Under the pieces are notes generated by a model. That model had not been told where the DNA came from. It saw nothing but the letters and a program-made list of their open reading frames with translations, and searched no databases. From Pedobacter sp. JY14-1 (GTDB taxonomy: Bacteria; Bacteroidota; Bacteroidia; Sphingobacteriales; Sphingobacteriaceae), in contig NZ_JARJHU010000009.1 in assembly GCF_029269825.1 (NCBI RefSeq), positions 62,601-126,600 on the forward strand: DNA of 64,000 nt. The letters are read 5' to 3'. Within the stretch, counting starts at the first letter, position 1; the number at the start of each line of letters is the position of its first letter. Positions 55,042-63,043 of this stretch are shown piece by piece. The position numbers were made by a program, and so were the translations under genes.

Positions 55042-55815
55042 ATGTCAGCTACAGCATTTAAAAACAAAACAGCAGTTGTTACTGGTGCCGGTCAGGGCAT
55101 CGGTTTCGAAATATGCAGAAACCTGGCCCTTAAAGGCGCCAATGTTATACTTAATGATATTGACAATGATCTGGCCGAAACCGCGGCCGATAAGATCAGG
55201 GTTGAGGGAGGGCATTGCCTGGCTTGTCCGGGTGATTCAGCCAGCAAAGACTTTATTGAGCATATGATCGGAGAAGCCCTGAGGATGGGCGGACAACTGG
55301 ATATTGCTATTGCAAATTCAGGAATTACCTTATTTGGTGATTTTTTTACTTATCCGGAAGCCTCTCTGAACCGTGTGCTGAACGTAAATATTGCCGGCAC
55401 TTTCTTATTGGCACAGGCTGCTTCAAACCAAATGAAGAAGCAGGGGCGCGGAGGATCATTGCTATTCACATCATCGGTAACCGGTCATCAGGCACATAAA
55501 GACCTTGCGGCATATGGCATGACAAAAGCTGCCATAGAAATGCTGGCCCGCAATCTTGTACTGGATATATCTCCCTTTAAGATCAATGTAAATACGGTAG
55601 CTCCGGGTGCAACGCTTACAGAACGTACGCTGAACGATCCGAATTATGTATCTGTATGGTCGAAAATTACGCCAATGGGCCGCCCGGCTACTGCCCTGGA
55701 TATTGCGAACGCCGCACTTTTCCTGGTGTCAGAAGAGGCCAGGCAAATTACTGGGCATACCCTGGTCATCGATGGAGGCTGGTCTGTAATTAGCCCTTCC
55801 CCCGACGAAATTTAA
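55042..55815 (+). CDS. SDR-family sugar dehydrogenase
   Basis: A 257-residue short-chain dehydrogenase: nucleotide motif TGAGQGIG (about 15-22), an IANSG variant of NNAG, and the catalytic triad Ser in FTSSVTG with YGMTK. The C-terminus ITGHTLVIDGGW is standard. It probably oxidises the free sugar to its lactone, or a 2-keto-3-deoxy acid, as the partner of the lactonase and dehydratase just upstream. The stop overlaps the convergent HMA-like gene by four bases. Confidence 0.93.
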   Translation: MSATAFKNKTAVVTGAGQGIGFEICRNLALKGANVILNDIDNDLAETAADKIRVEGGHCLACPGDSASKDFIEHMIGEALRMGGQLDIAIANSGITLFGDFFTYPEASLNRVLNVNIAGTFLLAQAASNQMKKQGRGGSLLFTSSVTGHQAHKDLAAYGMTKAAIEMLARNLVLDISPFKINVNTVAPGATLTERTLNDPNYVSVWSKITPMGRPATALDIANAALFLVSEEARQITGHTLVIDGGWSVISPSPDEI

Positions 55816-56033
55816 ACAAGGGCATAGGCATTCATCTCTTCACATGAAAAGCCCCGCTCTTTAAGGAGATGACGAACGACTTCCACACAGGGCACAGAAG
55901 AAACGACACTGAGCACTTTGTTTTCAAACGCAAAGAGCCAGTTCTTTTCACCAAAAAGAATATTAAATACAGGCGCTATTAAGGAAAGGTCTTTTTTGTC
56001 TGCCAGAGATGTTTTAAAAATAGCCATATTCAT
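55812..56033 (-). CDS. HMA-like small protein
   Basis: A 73-residue protein that may begin at 56033 (MNMAIFKT) or at 56027 (MAIFKTSL). Its pattern (IFKTSLADKKDLSLIAPVFN, CVEVVRHLLKERGFSCEEM) resembles heavy-metal-associated-like small proteins seen in Bacteroidota. The CxxC metal motif is absent, so metal binding is doubtful. The start codon lies inside a 16-base inverted repeat, suggesting translational control. Confidence 0.65.
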   Translation of the reverse strand: MNMAIFKTSLADKKDLSLIAPVFNILFGEKNWLFAFENKVLSVVSSVPCVEVVRHLLKERGFSCEEMNAYALV

Positions 56034-56088
56034 TTTTTAGGGTCTCATCAAAAAGCTGATGATGTAAAATTGAAAAATGAATATGGCT
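56022..56088. repeat. Long inverted repeat covering a start codon
   Basis: AGCCATATTCATTTTT (56022-56037) and AAAAATGAATATGGCT (56073-56088) are perfect 16-base arms with a 35-base spacer. The spacer holds an inner hairpin, TCATCA / TGATGA (56045-56062). On the minus strand the downstream arm includes both possible ATGs of the HMA-like gene, so in the mRNA the start region would be locked in a stem. The similarity between the arms ends with them. Confidence 0.85.
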
Positions 56089-56153
56089 CTTGCGATAATG
56101 AAGCGCAGGACGACCTTAAAATAACGGCGAATCGTTGAAAATTACCGGTAAAA

Positions 56154-56627
56154 TTATTTAACGTCTGTGACGGTTACTGTAAAGTCGAGAATGGAGTTTG
56201 CCGGTATCTTATTATTGGCAATATTCTTATAGCCATAAAAAGAGGGAGAAATGAAGCGAATTTTTCCTCCCTTTTTGACCTGCTGCAGGGCAAAATACCA
56301 GCATGATATCACATTCTTTAATGGAAAAGTTGAATTTGTGCCGGTCTCAAATACATCGCCGTTCATGATCTTACCTTCATAATCAGCAGTAATTACTGAA
56401 AGTCCGTCTATGGAAGGCCCCTCTCCGGGAGCAAGGATCTGGTAGAATATACCATAATCTTCGTTTTTCACCATGTCTAGCCCCTTTTCCCTGACATACT
56501 CCCTGATCAGTACCGTATCTTTTTGAAATTGCGCAACCTCGTCAAACTCAATGACATTGTTCTTTTTACAGGCAGCAAGACAACCCGCCAGGCATACCCA
56601 CAGTAAAATGTATTTTATTCTGTTCAT
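56154..56627 (-). CDS. FKBP-type peptidyl-prolyl isomerase lipoprotein
   Basis: A 157-residue protein with a lipoprotein signal (LAGCLAACKKNN, Cys20). A coiled N-terminal stretch (FQKDTVLIREYVREKG) is followed by an FKBP domain (ITADYEGKIMNGDVFETG..ALQQVKKGGKIRFISPSFYGYKNI.., IPANSILDFTVTVTD). Catalyses proline isomerisation in protein folding at the envelope, or acts as a chaperone. The conserved Tyr/Asp/Phe residues of the pocket are only partly recognisable. Monocistronic, divergent from purU. Confidence 0.88.
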   Translation of the reverse strand: MNRIKYILLWVCLAGCLAACKKNNVIEFDEVAQFQKDTVLIREYVREKGLDMVKNEDYGIFYQILAPGEGPSIDGLSVITADYEGKIMNGDVFETGTNSTFPLKNVISCWYFALQQVKKGGKIRFISPSFYGYKNIANNKIPANSILDFTVTVTDVK

Positions 56628-56662
56628 GATCTAACAAATATATAGTTTTTTTACATTAGGGC

Positions 56663-57487
56663 ATGATTATCATTATCCAGTGTAAAGACCAGATCGGCTT
56701 AGTAGCCAGCATTTCCAGACTCTTATCCCAGGCCGGCCTGAACATTGTTTCCATGCGCGAACATGTAGACAGGACAGCATTACGTTTTTTCATGCGCCTT
56801 GAGGTAGATGGCAACGGAAATGAGACAGAACTGACCCGCCAATTGATTGCGATACTGCCACAGGGTGCGGAAGTACACGTAAACCCCGTACCCGACAAAA
56901 AAATTGCGGTACTGGTGACCAGGGAATACCATTGTCTTTCAGACATACTCGTAAGGAATGAATTTGGTACACTGGGCGCTACCGTAAGTTGCGTAATTGG
57001 TAACCATGAAATATTAAAAAGACTATGCGAACGTTTTGAAGTGCCCTTTCATCACGTACCTTACGACAACCGGCAAAACGCCGCCGAACACGAGGTGATG
57101 GATCTGTTAGCTCGCTACGCACCGGACTTTATCGTTCTGGCAAAGTTCATGCGCATCCTTTCACCACGTTTTATTTCCGGGTTCCCTCATAAGATCATCA
57201 ACATACACCATTCTTTTTTACCTGCCTTTGTTGGTGCCAACCCGTACCGAAAGGCATTCGAACGCGGGGTTAAATTAATTGGTGCTACAGCCCATTTCGT
57301 AACCGATGACCTTGATGAAGGACCTATTATCGCGCAGCAGATCATTCCTGTAAACCATTCACATACCGTTTCAGACATGGTCAGGGCAGGCAAGGAAATC
57401 GAGACTGCCGTACTGGCTGCGGCATTGCGTCTTGTATTGGCAGACAGAGTTTTTGTATACGGAAATAAGACGGTGGTATTCGAATAG
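56663..57487 (+). CDS. purU: Formyltetrahydrofolate deformylase
   Basis: A 274-residue protein with an N-terminal ACT domain (IIIIQCKDQIGLVASISRLLSQAGLNIVSM) and a formyltransferase-fold hydrolase domain. Catalytic Asn and His lie in INIHHSFLPAFVGANPY and the Asp in THFVTDDLDEGP-type text (HFVTDDLDEGPIIAQQ). Releases formate from 10-formyl-THF, balancing one-carbon pools for purine and glycine metabolism. Length is usual for PurU (about 280). Confidence 0.96.
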   Translation: MIIIIQCKDQIGLVASISRLLSQAGLNIVSMREHVDRTALRFFMRLEVDGNGNETELTRQLIAILPQGAEVHVNPVPDKKIAVLVTREYHCLSDILVRNEFGTLGATVSCVIGNHEILKRLCERFEVPFHHVPYDNRQNAAEHEVMDLLARYAPDFIVLAKFMRILSPRFISGFPHKIINIHHSFLPAFVGANPYRKAFERGVKLIGATAHFVTDDLDEGPIIAQQIIPVNHSHTVSDMVRAGKEIETAVLAAALRLVLADRVFVYGNKTVVFE

Positions 57488-57584
57488 TTTTGGAACCAGC
57501 CGTGTTACAGAAAGCGTCCCAAATTCAAATACCTAAACCTTTTGCCTGTTCCTTTGTTGAAATCAAGATACTAGCAGATCAGCA

Positions 57585-58661
57585 ATGGATTTTGATAAAC
57601 TACTCGAACGCTTTCCGGTTATTACCTATAATTTATTACTGTTTGCAGCTGCTATATGCATAGGCCTGCTCCTAAGCTTTATTATCCGCAAGATCTTTAT
57701 ATTCTTTTCGAGGTTCTGGCTCACGTTTGTCATTAATGCCATTGTAAAACACCTGCGCGGACCAGTCAACTTTCTGATACCCCTGCTTTGTCTCAATGCA
57801 GTGATACCCTTCATGAAGCTTCAGCCCATTTATTACCGGTCTGCCGAAAAACTCGAAGAGATATTAATGGCTGTCCTGGTGGCCTTTTTGCTGATACGCA
57901 CCATTAAAGTAATGGAAGACTACTTTTATCATAAGTACGACCTGAGCAAGGCAGACAATCTGAAGGAACGTAAAGTGAGGACACAGCTACAGTTCATCCG
58001 TAAATTTGCCATCTCGCTGATTGTGATCATTACTGCCGCTATAGTCCTGCTCAGTTTTGAAAGTATGCGCAAAATAGGAGCGGGCTTGCTGACCGGTGTA
58101 GGTATTGGCAGTATTATTATCGGTTTTGCCGCACAAAAATCACTGGGTAACCTGCTCGCAGGTTTTCAGATCGCCTTTACCCAACCTATACGTATAGACG
58201 ATGTAGTCATTGTCGAAGGAGAATGGGGCAGGATAGAAGAGATTACGCTTACCTATGTAGTCGTGAGTATATGGGACGAACGCAGACTGATATTGCCAAT
58301 TACTTATTTTATAGAGAAGCCTTTCCAAAACTGGACACGGGTCTCCGCACAATTACTGGGTACTGTTTTTCTGTACCTGGATTACAACACTCCGGTAAGC
58401 GTGATACGCGAAGAGTTTTCCCGTTTTGTTCAAAATCATAAATTATGGGACAAAAGGGTATGTGTAGTGCAGGTCACCGATAATAAAGTCCAATGTATCG
58501 AACTCAGGTTTCTGATGAGTGCCCGAAGTTCATCAGCAGCTTTTGACCTTCGCTGTGATGTAAGAGAGCACATGATCACTTATATACGTACCCATCATCC
58601 CGAAAGTCTGCCGAGAACACGTCTTGAATACCCTGAAGATACAGGCATTTCATCAAAATAG
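57585..58661 (+). CDS. MscS-family mechanosensitive channel
   Basis: A 358-residue inner-membrane protein with four hydrophobic segments before the pore helix region (GAGLLTGVGIGSIIIGFAAQKSLGNLLAGFQIAF, about 165-200). The beta domain (RIDDVVIVEGEWGRIEEITLTYVVVSIWDERRLILP) is classic MscS, and the cytoplasmic domain follows. Opens under membrane tension to release osmolytes. The GH43 gene starts shortly after its stop, perhaps in the same transcript. Confidence 0.94.
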   Translation: MDFDKLLERFPVITYNLLLFAAAICIGLLLSFIIRKIFIFFSRFWLTFVINAIVKHLRGPVNFLIPLLCLNAVIPFMKLQPIYYRSAEKLEEILMAVLVAFLLIRTIKVMEDYFYHKYDLSKADNLKERKVRTQLQFIRKFAISLIVIITAAIVLLSFESMRKIGAGLLTGVGIGSIIIGFAAQKSLGNLLAGFQIAFTQPIRIDDVVIVEGEWGRIEEITLTYVVVSIWDERRLILPITYFIEKPFQNWTRVSAQLLGTVFLYLDYNTPVSVIREEFSRFVQNHKLWDKRVCVVQVTDNKVQCIELRFLMSARSSSAAFDLRCDVREHMITYIRTHHPESLPRTRLEYPEDTGISSK

Positions 58662-58670
58662 ATTTTCCGG

Positions 58671-59666
58671 TTGCTGCTGAATTTCCGATATTGGCATTAC
58701 ACAAACCTGATCAATATCTTGAGAGCATTATTATTAAGCATGGCAAGCCTTGGAATAGGTCTCTGGCATTATTTTCAATGGCAGCAGCAACCAGTGATTA
58801 CCCTTGCAGATCCAACTATCTTTGTGGATAATGGCCAATATTACCTTTACGGTACAGGGAGCAGCGCAGGCTTTCCGGTTTACCAGTCGAAAGATCTTAA
58901 AAGGTGGCATATTCCCACTTCTGCGAAAGAGGGGCTAGCTTTGAAGAAAGGAGAATCCTTTGGCGAAGCCGGTTTCTGGGCACCCCAGGTTTTCCGTCAC
59001 AGAGGAAGCTACTATATGGCTTATACTGCGGATGAACAAATAGCAATAGCAAAAGGCAGCAGCCCTGCCGGTCCGTTCCGGCAACATGTACTTAAGCCGC
59101 TTTCAGGAGAAGGTAAACAGATTGATCCTTTTATTTTTTTTGATACCGACGGAAAAATTTACCTGTATCACGTGCGTCTTAAAGAAGGTAACCGCATTTA
59201 TGTTGCTGAAATGAAGCCCGATCTCTCAGATATTATTCCCGGCTCAGCAAGACAATGTCTTTACGGAGACCAGCCATGGGAAAATACGGCGCATACTTCA
59301 TGGCCTGTAACAGAAGGCCCTACAGTCATTAAACAAAAAAATATCTATTACCTGATCTATTCCGCCAATGATTTCCGGAATAAAGACTATGCCGTAGGAT
59401 ATGCCACATCGTCATCTCCTACAGGCCCATGGAAGAAATTTTCAGGTAATCCTCTCATCAGCAGAGGAACATTATCTCATAATGGTACTGGCCACGGAGA
59501 CTTGTTTTTAGATAAGAATGGCAAATATCAATACGTCTTTCATACACACCAGAGCCGGGAAAAGATCTCTCCGAGGTTAACAGCAATTACGGAGATGGTA
59601 TTTTCAGATAGCCTGGCAGCTAAAAGCGAGACCTTCCGCTTTCTTCAGAAATCTCCAGTTGACTAG
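58671..59666 (+). CDS. Glycoside hydrolase family 43 protein
   Basis: A 331-residue protein from a TTG at 58671; the first ATG (58740, MASLGIGLWHYFQW) would give 308 residues. Both keep a short hydrophobic N-terminal segment that looks like a membrane anchor. The five-bladed GH43 propeller begins at LADPTIFVDNGQYYLYGTG (catalytic Asp). Also present are ..EAGFWAPQVFRHRGSYYMAYTAD, an Asp near IDPFIFFDTDGKIYLYHV, and the catalytic Glu in VTEGPTVIKQ. Acts on arabinan or xylan side chains. No carbohydrate transporter adjoins. Confidence 0.88.
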   Translation: MLLNFRYWHYTNLINILRALLLSMASLGIGLWHYFQWQQQPVITLADPTIFVDNGQYYLYGTGSSAGFPVYQSKDLKRWHIPTSAKEGLALKKGESFGEAGFWAPQVFRHRGSYYMAYTADEQIAIAKGSSPAGPFRQHVLKPLSGEGKQIDPFIFFDTDGKIYLYHVRLKEGNRIYVAEMKPDLSDIIPGSARQCLYGDQPWENTAHTSWPVTEGPTVIKQKNIYYLIYSANDFRNKDYAVGYATSSSPTGPWKKFSGNPLISRGTLSHNGTGHGDLFLDKNGKYQYVFHTHQSREKISPRLTAITEMVFSDSLAAKSETFRFLQKSPVD

Positions 59667-59693
59667 ACAAGCTATAAAAAATGTAAAGATATT

Positions 59694-59724
59694 TTTGCTT
59701 AATTAATTGATAGTTATATCTTTG
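59694..59724 (+). promoter_or_regulatory. Strong canonical promoter with no adjacent gene
   Basis: -33 TTTG (59694-59697), 19-base spacer, -7 TATCTTTG (59717-59724): a textbook Bacteroidota promoter. No protein gene begins within 350 bases downstream. Confidence 0.75.
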
Positions 59725-59729
59725 TCATC

Positions 59730-59865
59730 GTTAACAATAGGGATGATTATAGAGGGGGCCGGAATCTATTCTGCTCCCTTTATTTAATCACAGACTAACC
59801 AATATAGAACCAAATTGCTGTATATAAAAAAAGGGCTGCTCCATCCGGACACTACCCTTTTCTAA
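59730..59865 (+). ncRNA. Candidate small RNA locus
   Basis: The 417-base gap 59667-60083 holds no protein gene. After the canonical promoter, the sequence can form a hairpin (GGGGGCCGGAA / TTCTGCTCCC, 59754-59779) followed by a T-rich stretch. A second A/U-rich terminator-like hairpin follows (AAAAGGG / CCCTTTT, 59829-59861). The likely transcript of about 135 bases matches no RNA family I recognise. It could instead be a long leader of the dGTPase gene. Confidence 0.4.
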
Positions 59866-59993
59866 CCAAATATAAACCTGTATGAACGGTTTTTCTCTTT
59901 ATAGCAATCTCTGTACCAATTTTCGATCGCTTTGAAATTCTTATTTAATTGTCTGCTTCTTTAAGAAGACATACAAATATATATGTTTTTATA

Positions 59994-60012
59994 TAGTGTA
60001 CAAAATACACTA
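59994..60012. promoter_or_regulatory. Dyad TAGTGTA-CAAAA-TACACTA, putative operator (copy 2)
   Basis: A perfect seven-base inverted repeat around five bases, 72 bases before the dGTPase start. Almost identical to the dyad at 18901-18917 (both contain TAGTGTACAAA and TACAC). Confidence 0.55.
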
Positions 60013-60083
60013 AGTTATATGACTTTCAGATAACAATTCGCATTTTCAGGAAATAACCTATTTTCGCATCGGTATTAAAACAT

Positions 60084-61433
60084 ATGTCTATGAATTGGGT
60101 ACAATTGTTATCCGCTAAGCGATGGGGTAACGAAGCACGGTTTTCGGGTAACCAGCAGGAGGCCAGGTCCGAGTTTCAGCGAGATTACGACCGCATCATC
60201 TTTTCATCCCCTTTTCGCAGGCTACAGAACAAAACTCAGGTATTTCCACTTCCGGGAAGCATTTTTGTACATAACCGGCTTACGCACAGCCTTGAAGTGG
60301 CCAGTGTGGGCAGATCGCTCGGTACGCTTTTTTATAACAGGATGAAAGATCATTACAAACAGATAGACGATGACTTTCCTCTAATGAGTGAGACTGGGAA
60401 CATTGTCGCATCTGCCTGCTTGGCCCATGACCTCGGCAACCCTGCTTTCGGTCACTCAGGTGAGTCTGCCATTTCCCATTACTTTATAAATGGAGACGGC
60501 AAAAGTTACCAGAAACAAGTCAGTCCGCATCAATGGGAAGATCTAACCCATTTTGAAGGAAATGCCAATGCGCTGCGCATCCTTACCCACCCATTTGCCG
60601 GAAAAGGTACCGGCGGATTTGCATTAACTTATGCTACGCTTGCGGCAATTGCAAAATATCCCTGTGCATCTCCGGCGGGTCACGATAAAAGTAATATCTT
60701 CACTAAGAAATATGGCTTTTTTCAGTCAGAGCAGGCAGGTTTTGAAAAAGTAGCCACAGAACTGGGTCTCATCAGACAGCAGGAATCCCCCTTGGTTTAT
60801 AAACGTCACCCGCTTGTCTACCTGGTAGAGGCGGCAGATGATATTTGTTATAATATCATTGATCTGGAAGATGCGCACAGGCTGAAAATCCTGACCTATG
60901 CAGAGATCGAGGAGTTGTTGCTGCCCCTGTGTAATGACACCAATATGTCAGACCGGCTTTCCGCAATAGAAGATGCCGATGCCAGAATTACGCTGATGCG
61001 TGCCAAAGCCATCAGCACACTGATCAGCCAGTGTGCAAATGTCTTTTATACCAAACAGCATGATCTGCTGAATGGAACTTTCAATGCCTCATTGATGGAT
61101 TCGATTGAGGACCCTTTTCTTTCCGTAATGAAAAAAATAGCCGATATCTCGGTAAAGAAAATATATAATTACTCGTCTGTCGTACAGATTGAAGTGGCAG
61201 GTTATAAAGTTATGGGAGGCTTACTGGAAGAATTTATCCCTGCATACCTGGAAAATACCTCAAAATATCATAAAAAACTTATAGAACTCATCCCTCAGCA
61301 GTTTCTTACAGGCAATTCAGATAGTTACTCGAAAATACAGACCATTTTGGATTTCGTCTCCGGAATGACCGATATTTATGCGGTGGAGATGTTCAGGAAG
61401 ATCAAGGGAATATCTTTTCCCTCAATTAGTTAG
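60084..61433 (+). CDS. dgt: Deoxyguanosinetriphosphate triphosphohydrolase (dGTPase)
   Basis: A 449-residue HD-domain enzyme. The motifs are RRLQNKTQVFPLPGSIFVHNRLTHSLEVASVGRSLG (with the H of NRLTHS), AHDLGNPAFGHSGE (HD motif) and the later HPLVYLVEAADDICYNIIDLED. It cleaves dGTP (or other dNTPs) to the nucleoside and triphosphate and can limit dNTP pools. The start could be the ATG at 60084 or 60090. A perfect dyad lies upstream, hinting at specific regulation. It is followed by the ECF sigma factor gene. Confidence 0.95.
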   Translation: MSMNWVQLLSAKRWGNEARFSGNQQEARSEFQRDYDRIIFSSPFRRLQNKTQVFPLPGSIFVHNRLTHSLEVASVGRSLGTLFYNRMKDHYKQIDDDFPLMSETGNIVASACLAHDLGNPAFGHSGESAISHYFINGDGKSYQKQVSPHQWEDLTHFEGNANALRILTHPFAGKGTGGFALTYATLAAIAKYPCASPAGHDKSNIFTKKYGFFQSEQAGFEKVATELGLIRQQESPLVYKRHPLVYLVEAADDICYNIIDLEDAHRLKILTYAEIEELLLPLCNDTNMSDRLSAIEDADARITLMRAKAISTLISQCANVFYTKQHDLLNGTFNASLMDSIEDPFLSVMKKIADISVKKIYNYSSVVQIEVAGYKVMGGLLEEFIPAYLENTSKYHKKLIELIPQQFLTGNSDSYSKIQTILDFVSGMTDIYAVEMFRKIKGISFPSIS

Positions 61434-61543
61434 GTTACTTGCAGACAGGTTTTTGGTACGTGTTTTGACGGATTTTTGATGCTGAATACAGATCTGCTTG
61501 CAGATTTTAAAGTAGTAACAAAAAACTCCCCAAAATCCCTATT

Positions 61544-62068
61544 ATGAACACAATCGATTTCAACCAACAACTCAGCAGCAATCAATCTGCCCTGGAAACT
61601 TTTGCCTATAAGTTTACGCAGGATTACGAAGATGCCAATGATCTGGTACAGGACACCTTACTTAAGGCCATGCGCTATTCTGAGCAGTTTAAGGAAGGAA
61701 CTAACTTTCGAGGATGGCTCTATACCATCATGAAGAACACATTTATCAATGGCTATCGCAGGGCGGTAAAAACCCGCTCGCTTATTACCATCCATGATGA
61801 TATTCCCGCTGCCCAGTTGCAAACCAGTGCTACAGGAAATACGGGTGAAAATAAATTTGTACGGGAAGATATACAGAACGCAATGAAAAAACTACAGCCT
61901 GAATATCTCACACCTTTCGTGAAATATTTCGAAGGTTTTAAGTATCATGAAATTGCCGACATGCTGAATATTCCAATTGGTACAGTAAAAACACGTATAC
62001 ATATTGCCAGGGGCATACTGAAAAAAAACCTCAAAGTATATACTAAGGAATTCGCAACTGAATTCTGA
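61544..62068 (+). CDS. ECF-family RNA polymerase sigma factor
   Basis: A 174-residue sigma-70-type factor with region 2 (YEDANDLVQDTLLKAMRYSEQFKEGTNFRGWLYTIMKN, about 29-66) and region 4 (YHEIADMLNIPIGTVKTRIHIARGIL, about 137-163). No FecR or other anti-sigma gene lies next to it, unlike the usual Bacteroidota sigma-FecR-TonB units. It may belong to the housekeeping-like ECF group controlled at the level of its own expression. A terminator lies directly after it. Confidence 0.94.
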   Translation: MNTIDFNQQLSSNQSALETFAYKFTQDYEDANDLVQDTLLKAMRYSEQFKEGTNFRGWLYTIMKNTFINGYRRAVKTRSLITIHDDIPAAQLQTSATGNTGENKFVREDIQNAMKKLQPEYLTPFVKYFEGFKYHEIADMLNIPIGTVKTRIHIARGILKKNLKVYTKEFATEF

Positions 62069-62093
62069 TCATATCATCATACCCAAACACAAG

Positions 62094-62333
62094 TTAGCGG
62101 ATAGAAGCCAGAAAGGCTTCTATTTTTTTTTCAATATCCTGAAAAACCTCTCCGGAGAAAGTTCGGCCGCCATAATTTTCAATGATCCATGAATTTTCAG
62201 TACGCTTCAGAATAATAGGGTCAGGTTCTCCTGTTACCATTTCTACTTTGAAACGCTGCTCATTGTCAGACACCGTAACAATCGCATCTAATTCTACACA
62301 ACCTGCTTTAAATATTATAGGGAAAACTCTCAT
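62094..62333 (-). CDS. Small hypothetical protein
   Basis: A 79-residue protein with no signal peptide: MRVFPIIFKAGCVELDAIVTVSDNEQRFKVEMVTGEPDPIILKR.... It is beta-rich in the middle with an alpha-helical end (QDIEKKIEAFLASIR). No family recognised. It sits 5 bases downstream of the DUF4136-like lipoprotein gene and is probably co-transcribed. The end of its gene carries the sigma-factor terminator. Confidence 0.65.
   Translation of the reverse strand: MRVFPIIFKAGCVELDAIVTVSDNEQRFKVEMVTGEPDPIILKRTENSWIIENYGGRTFSGEVFQDIEKKIEAFLASIR
62102..62130 (+). terminator. Terminator of the ECF sigma gene
   Basis: TAGAAGCC / GGCTTCTA stem (eight bases, perfect) with an AGAAA loop and eight Ts. It lies inside the 3' coding end of the convergent small gene, so the two functions share the same bases. 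Confidence 0.92.
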
Positions 62334-62338
62334 ATCAG

Positions 62339-62971
62339 CTATTTAATGACCCGGCTCTTACTCATATTTTCAAATATCTTACTTGAAAATTCCGAAGCAA
62401 GCGATTGCGGACTTGCCGGGTTTACAGATCTCGTTTGTGCCGAATACAGGAGCTTGTCATTCTTCAGGTCATACAAACTCGCCTCCAGCATAAAACTATT
62501 GGTTACGGTATAATAACCCGGTTCATAAATGCGACCATACATATGATTGTAATACCCCCAGAAGCGGTAAGGATAAGGCATTGGATAAAAACCTACGCCA
62601 CCTGGATTGTAATTCCTTTCCTTCTTCTTATCTAGAAGTGCGACTGTAATGGCGCCATCATATCCTTTATCCCTCAGCTCTTTAACGGCAGATGTCTCGT
62701 TTTTTCCTTCAAATGTCTTAGGCCCGTACTCTTCAAATGCTGAACCTGCATTAATGCCCTTGTTGCGAAGGTGCTGCACGATGATCTTTTCTACATTTTC
62801 TCTTAGCATTCTGTCCTTGCTACCCATCAGTCCCACAACCAGAACTTTGTCAAAATGTTGCTCTGCCGTTCCCGGGGCTGTCCAGGACGATACCAGCCTG
62901 GTACTTCCGCAAGATTGTAACAACAGCAGCATCACAGCGCAAATCAAACCTACCTTAATATGAGTTTTCAT
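62339..62971 (-). CDS. DUF4136-like lipoprotein
   Basis: A 210-residue protein with a lipoprotein signal (LLLLQSCGSTR, Cys21). The stretch LVSSWTAPGTAEQHFDKVLVVGLMGSKDRMLRENVEKIIVQHL, followed by KGYDGAITVAL, resembles DUF4136-type lipoproteins with a TolB-N-like alpha/beta fold. A Tyr/Pro-rich insert (GFYPMPYPYRFWGYYNHMYG) occupies about 125-150. Probably outer-membrane anchored; function unknown. A 79-residue gene follows closely. Confidence 0.78.
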   Translation of the reverse strand: MKTHIKVGLICAVMLLLLQSCGSTRLVSSWTAPGTAEQHFDKVLVVGLMGSKDRMLRENVEKIIVQHLRNKGINAGSAFEEYGPKTFEGKNETSAVKELRDKGYDGAITVALLDKKKERNYNPGGVGFYPMPYPYRFWGYYNHMYGRIYEPGYYTVTNSFMLEASLYDLKNDKLLYSAQTRSVNPASPQSLASEFSSKIFENMSKSRVIK

Positions 62972-63043
62972 AATATTACCGCTTACCTGTTTAATAGCAT
63001 AACAATTTCACCGGCATTTTGTTATCTCTCCAGAAGTCTAATT

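Noticed and set aside
56022-56088. Invertible promoter (phase variation) by recombination at the 16-base repeats
   Set aside because: The spacer is only 35 bases and contains no promoter element; no recombinase gene is nearby, so an RNA-level role fits better.
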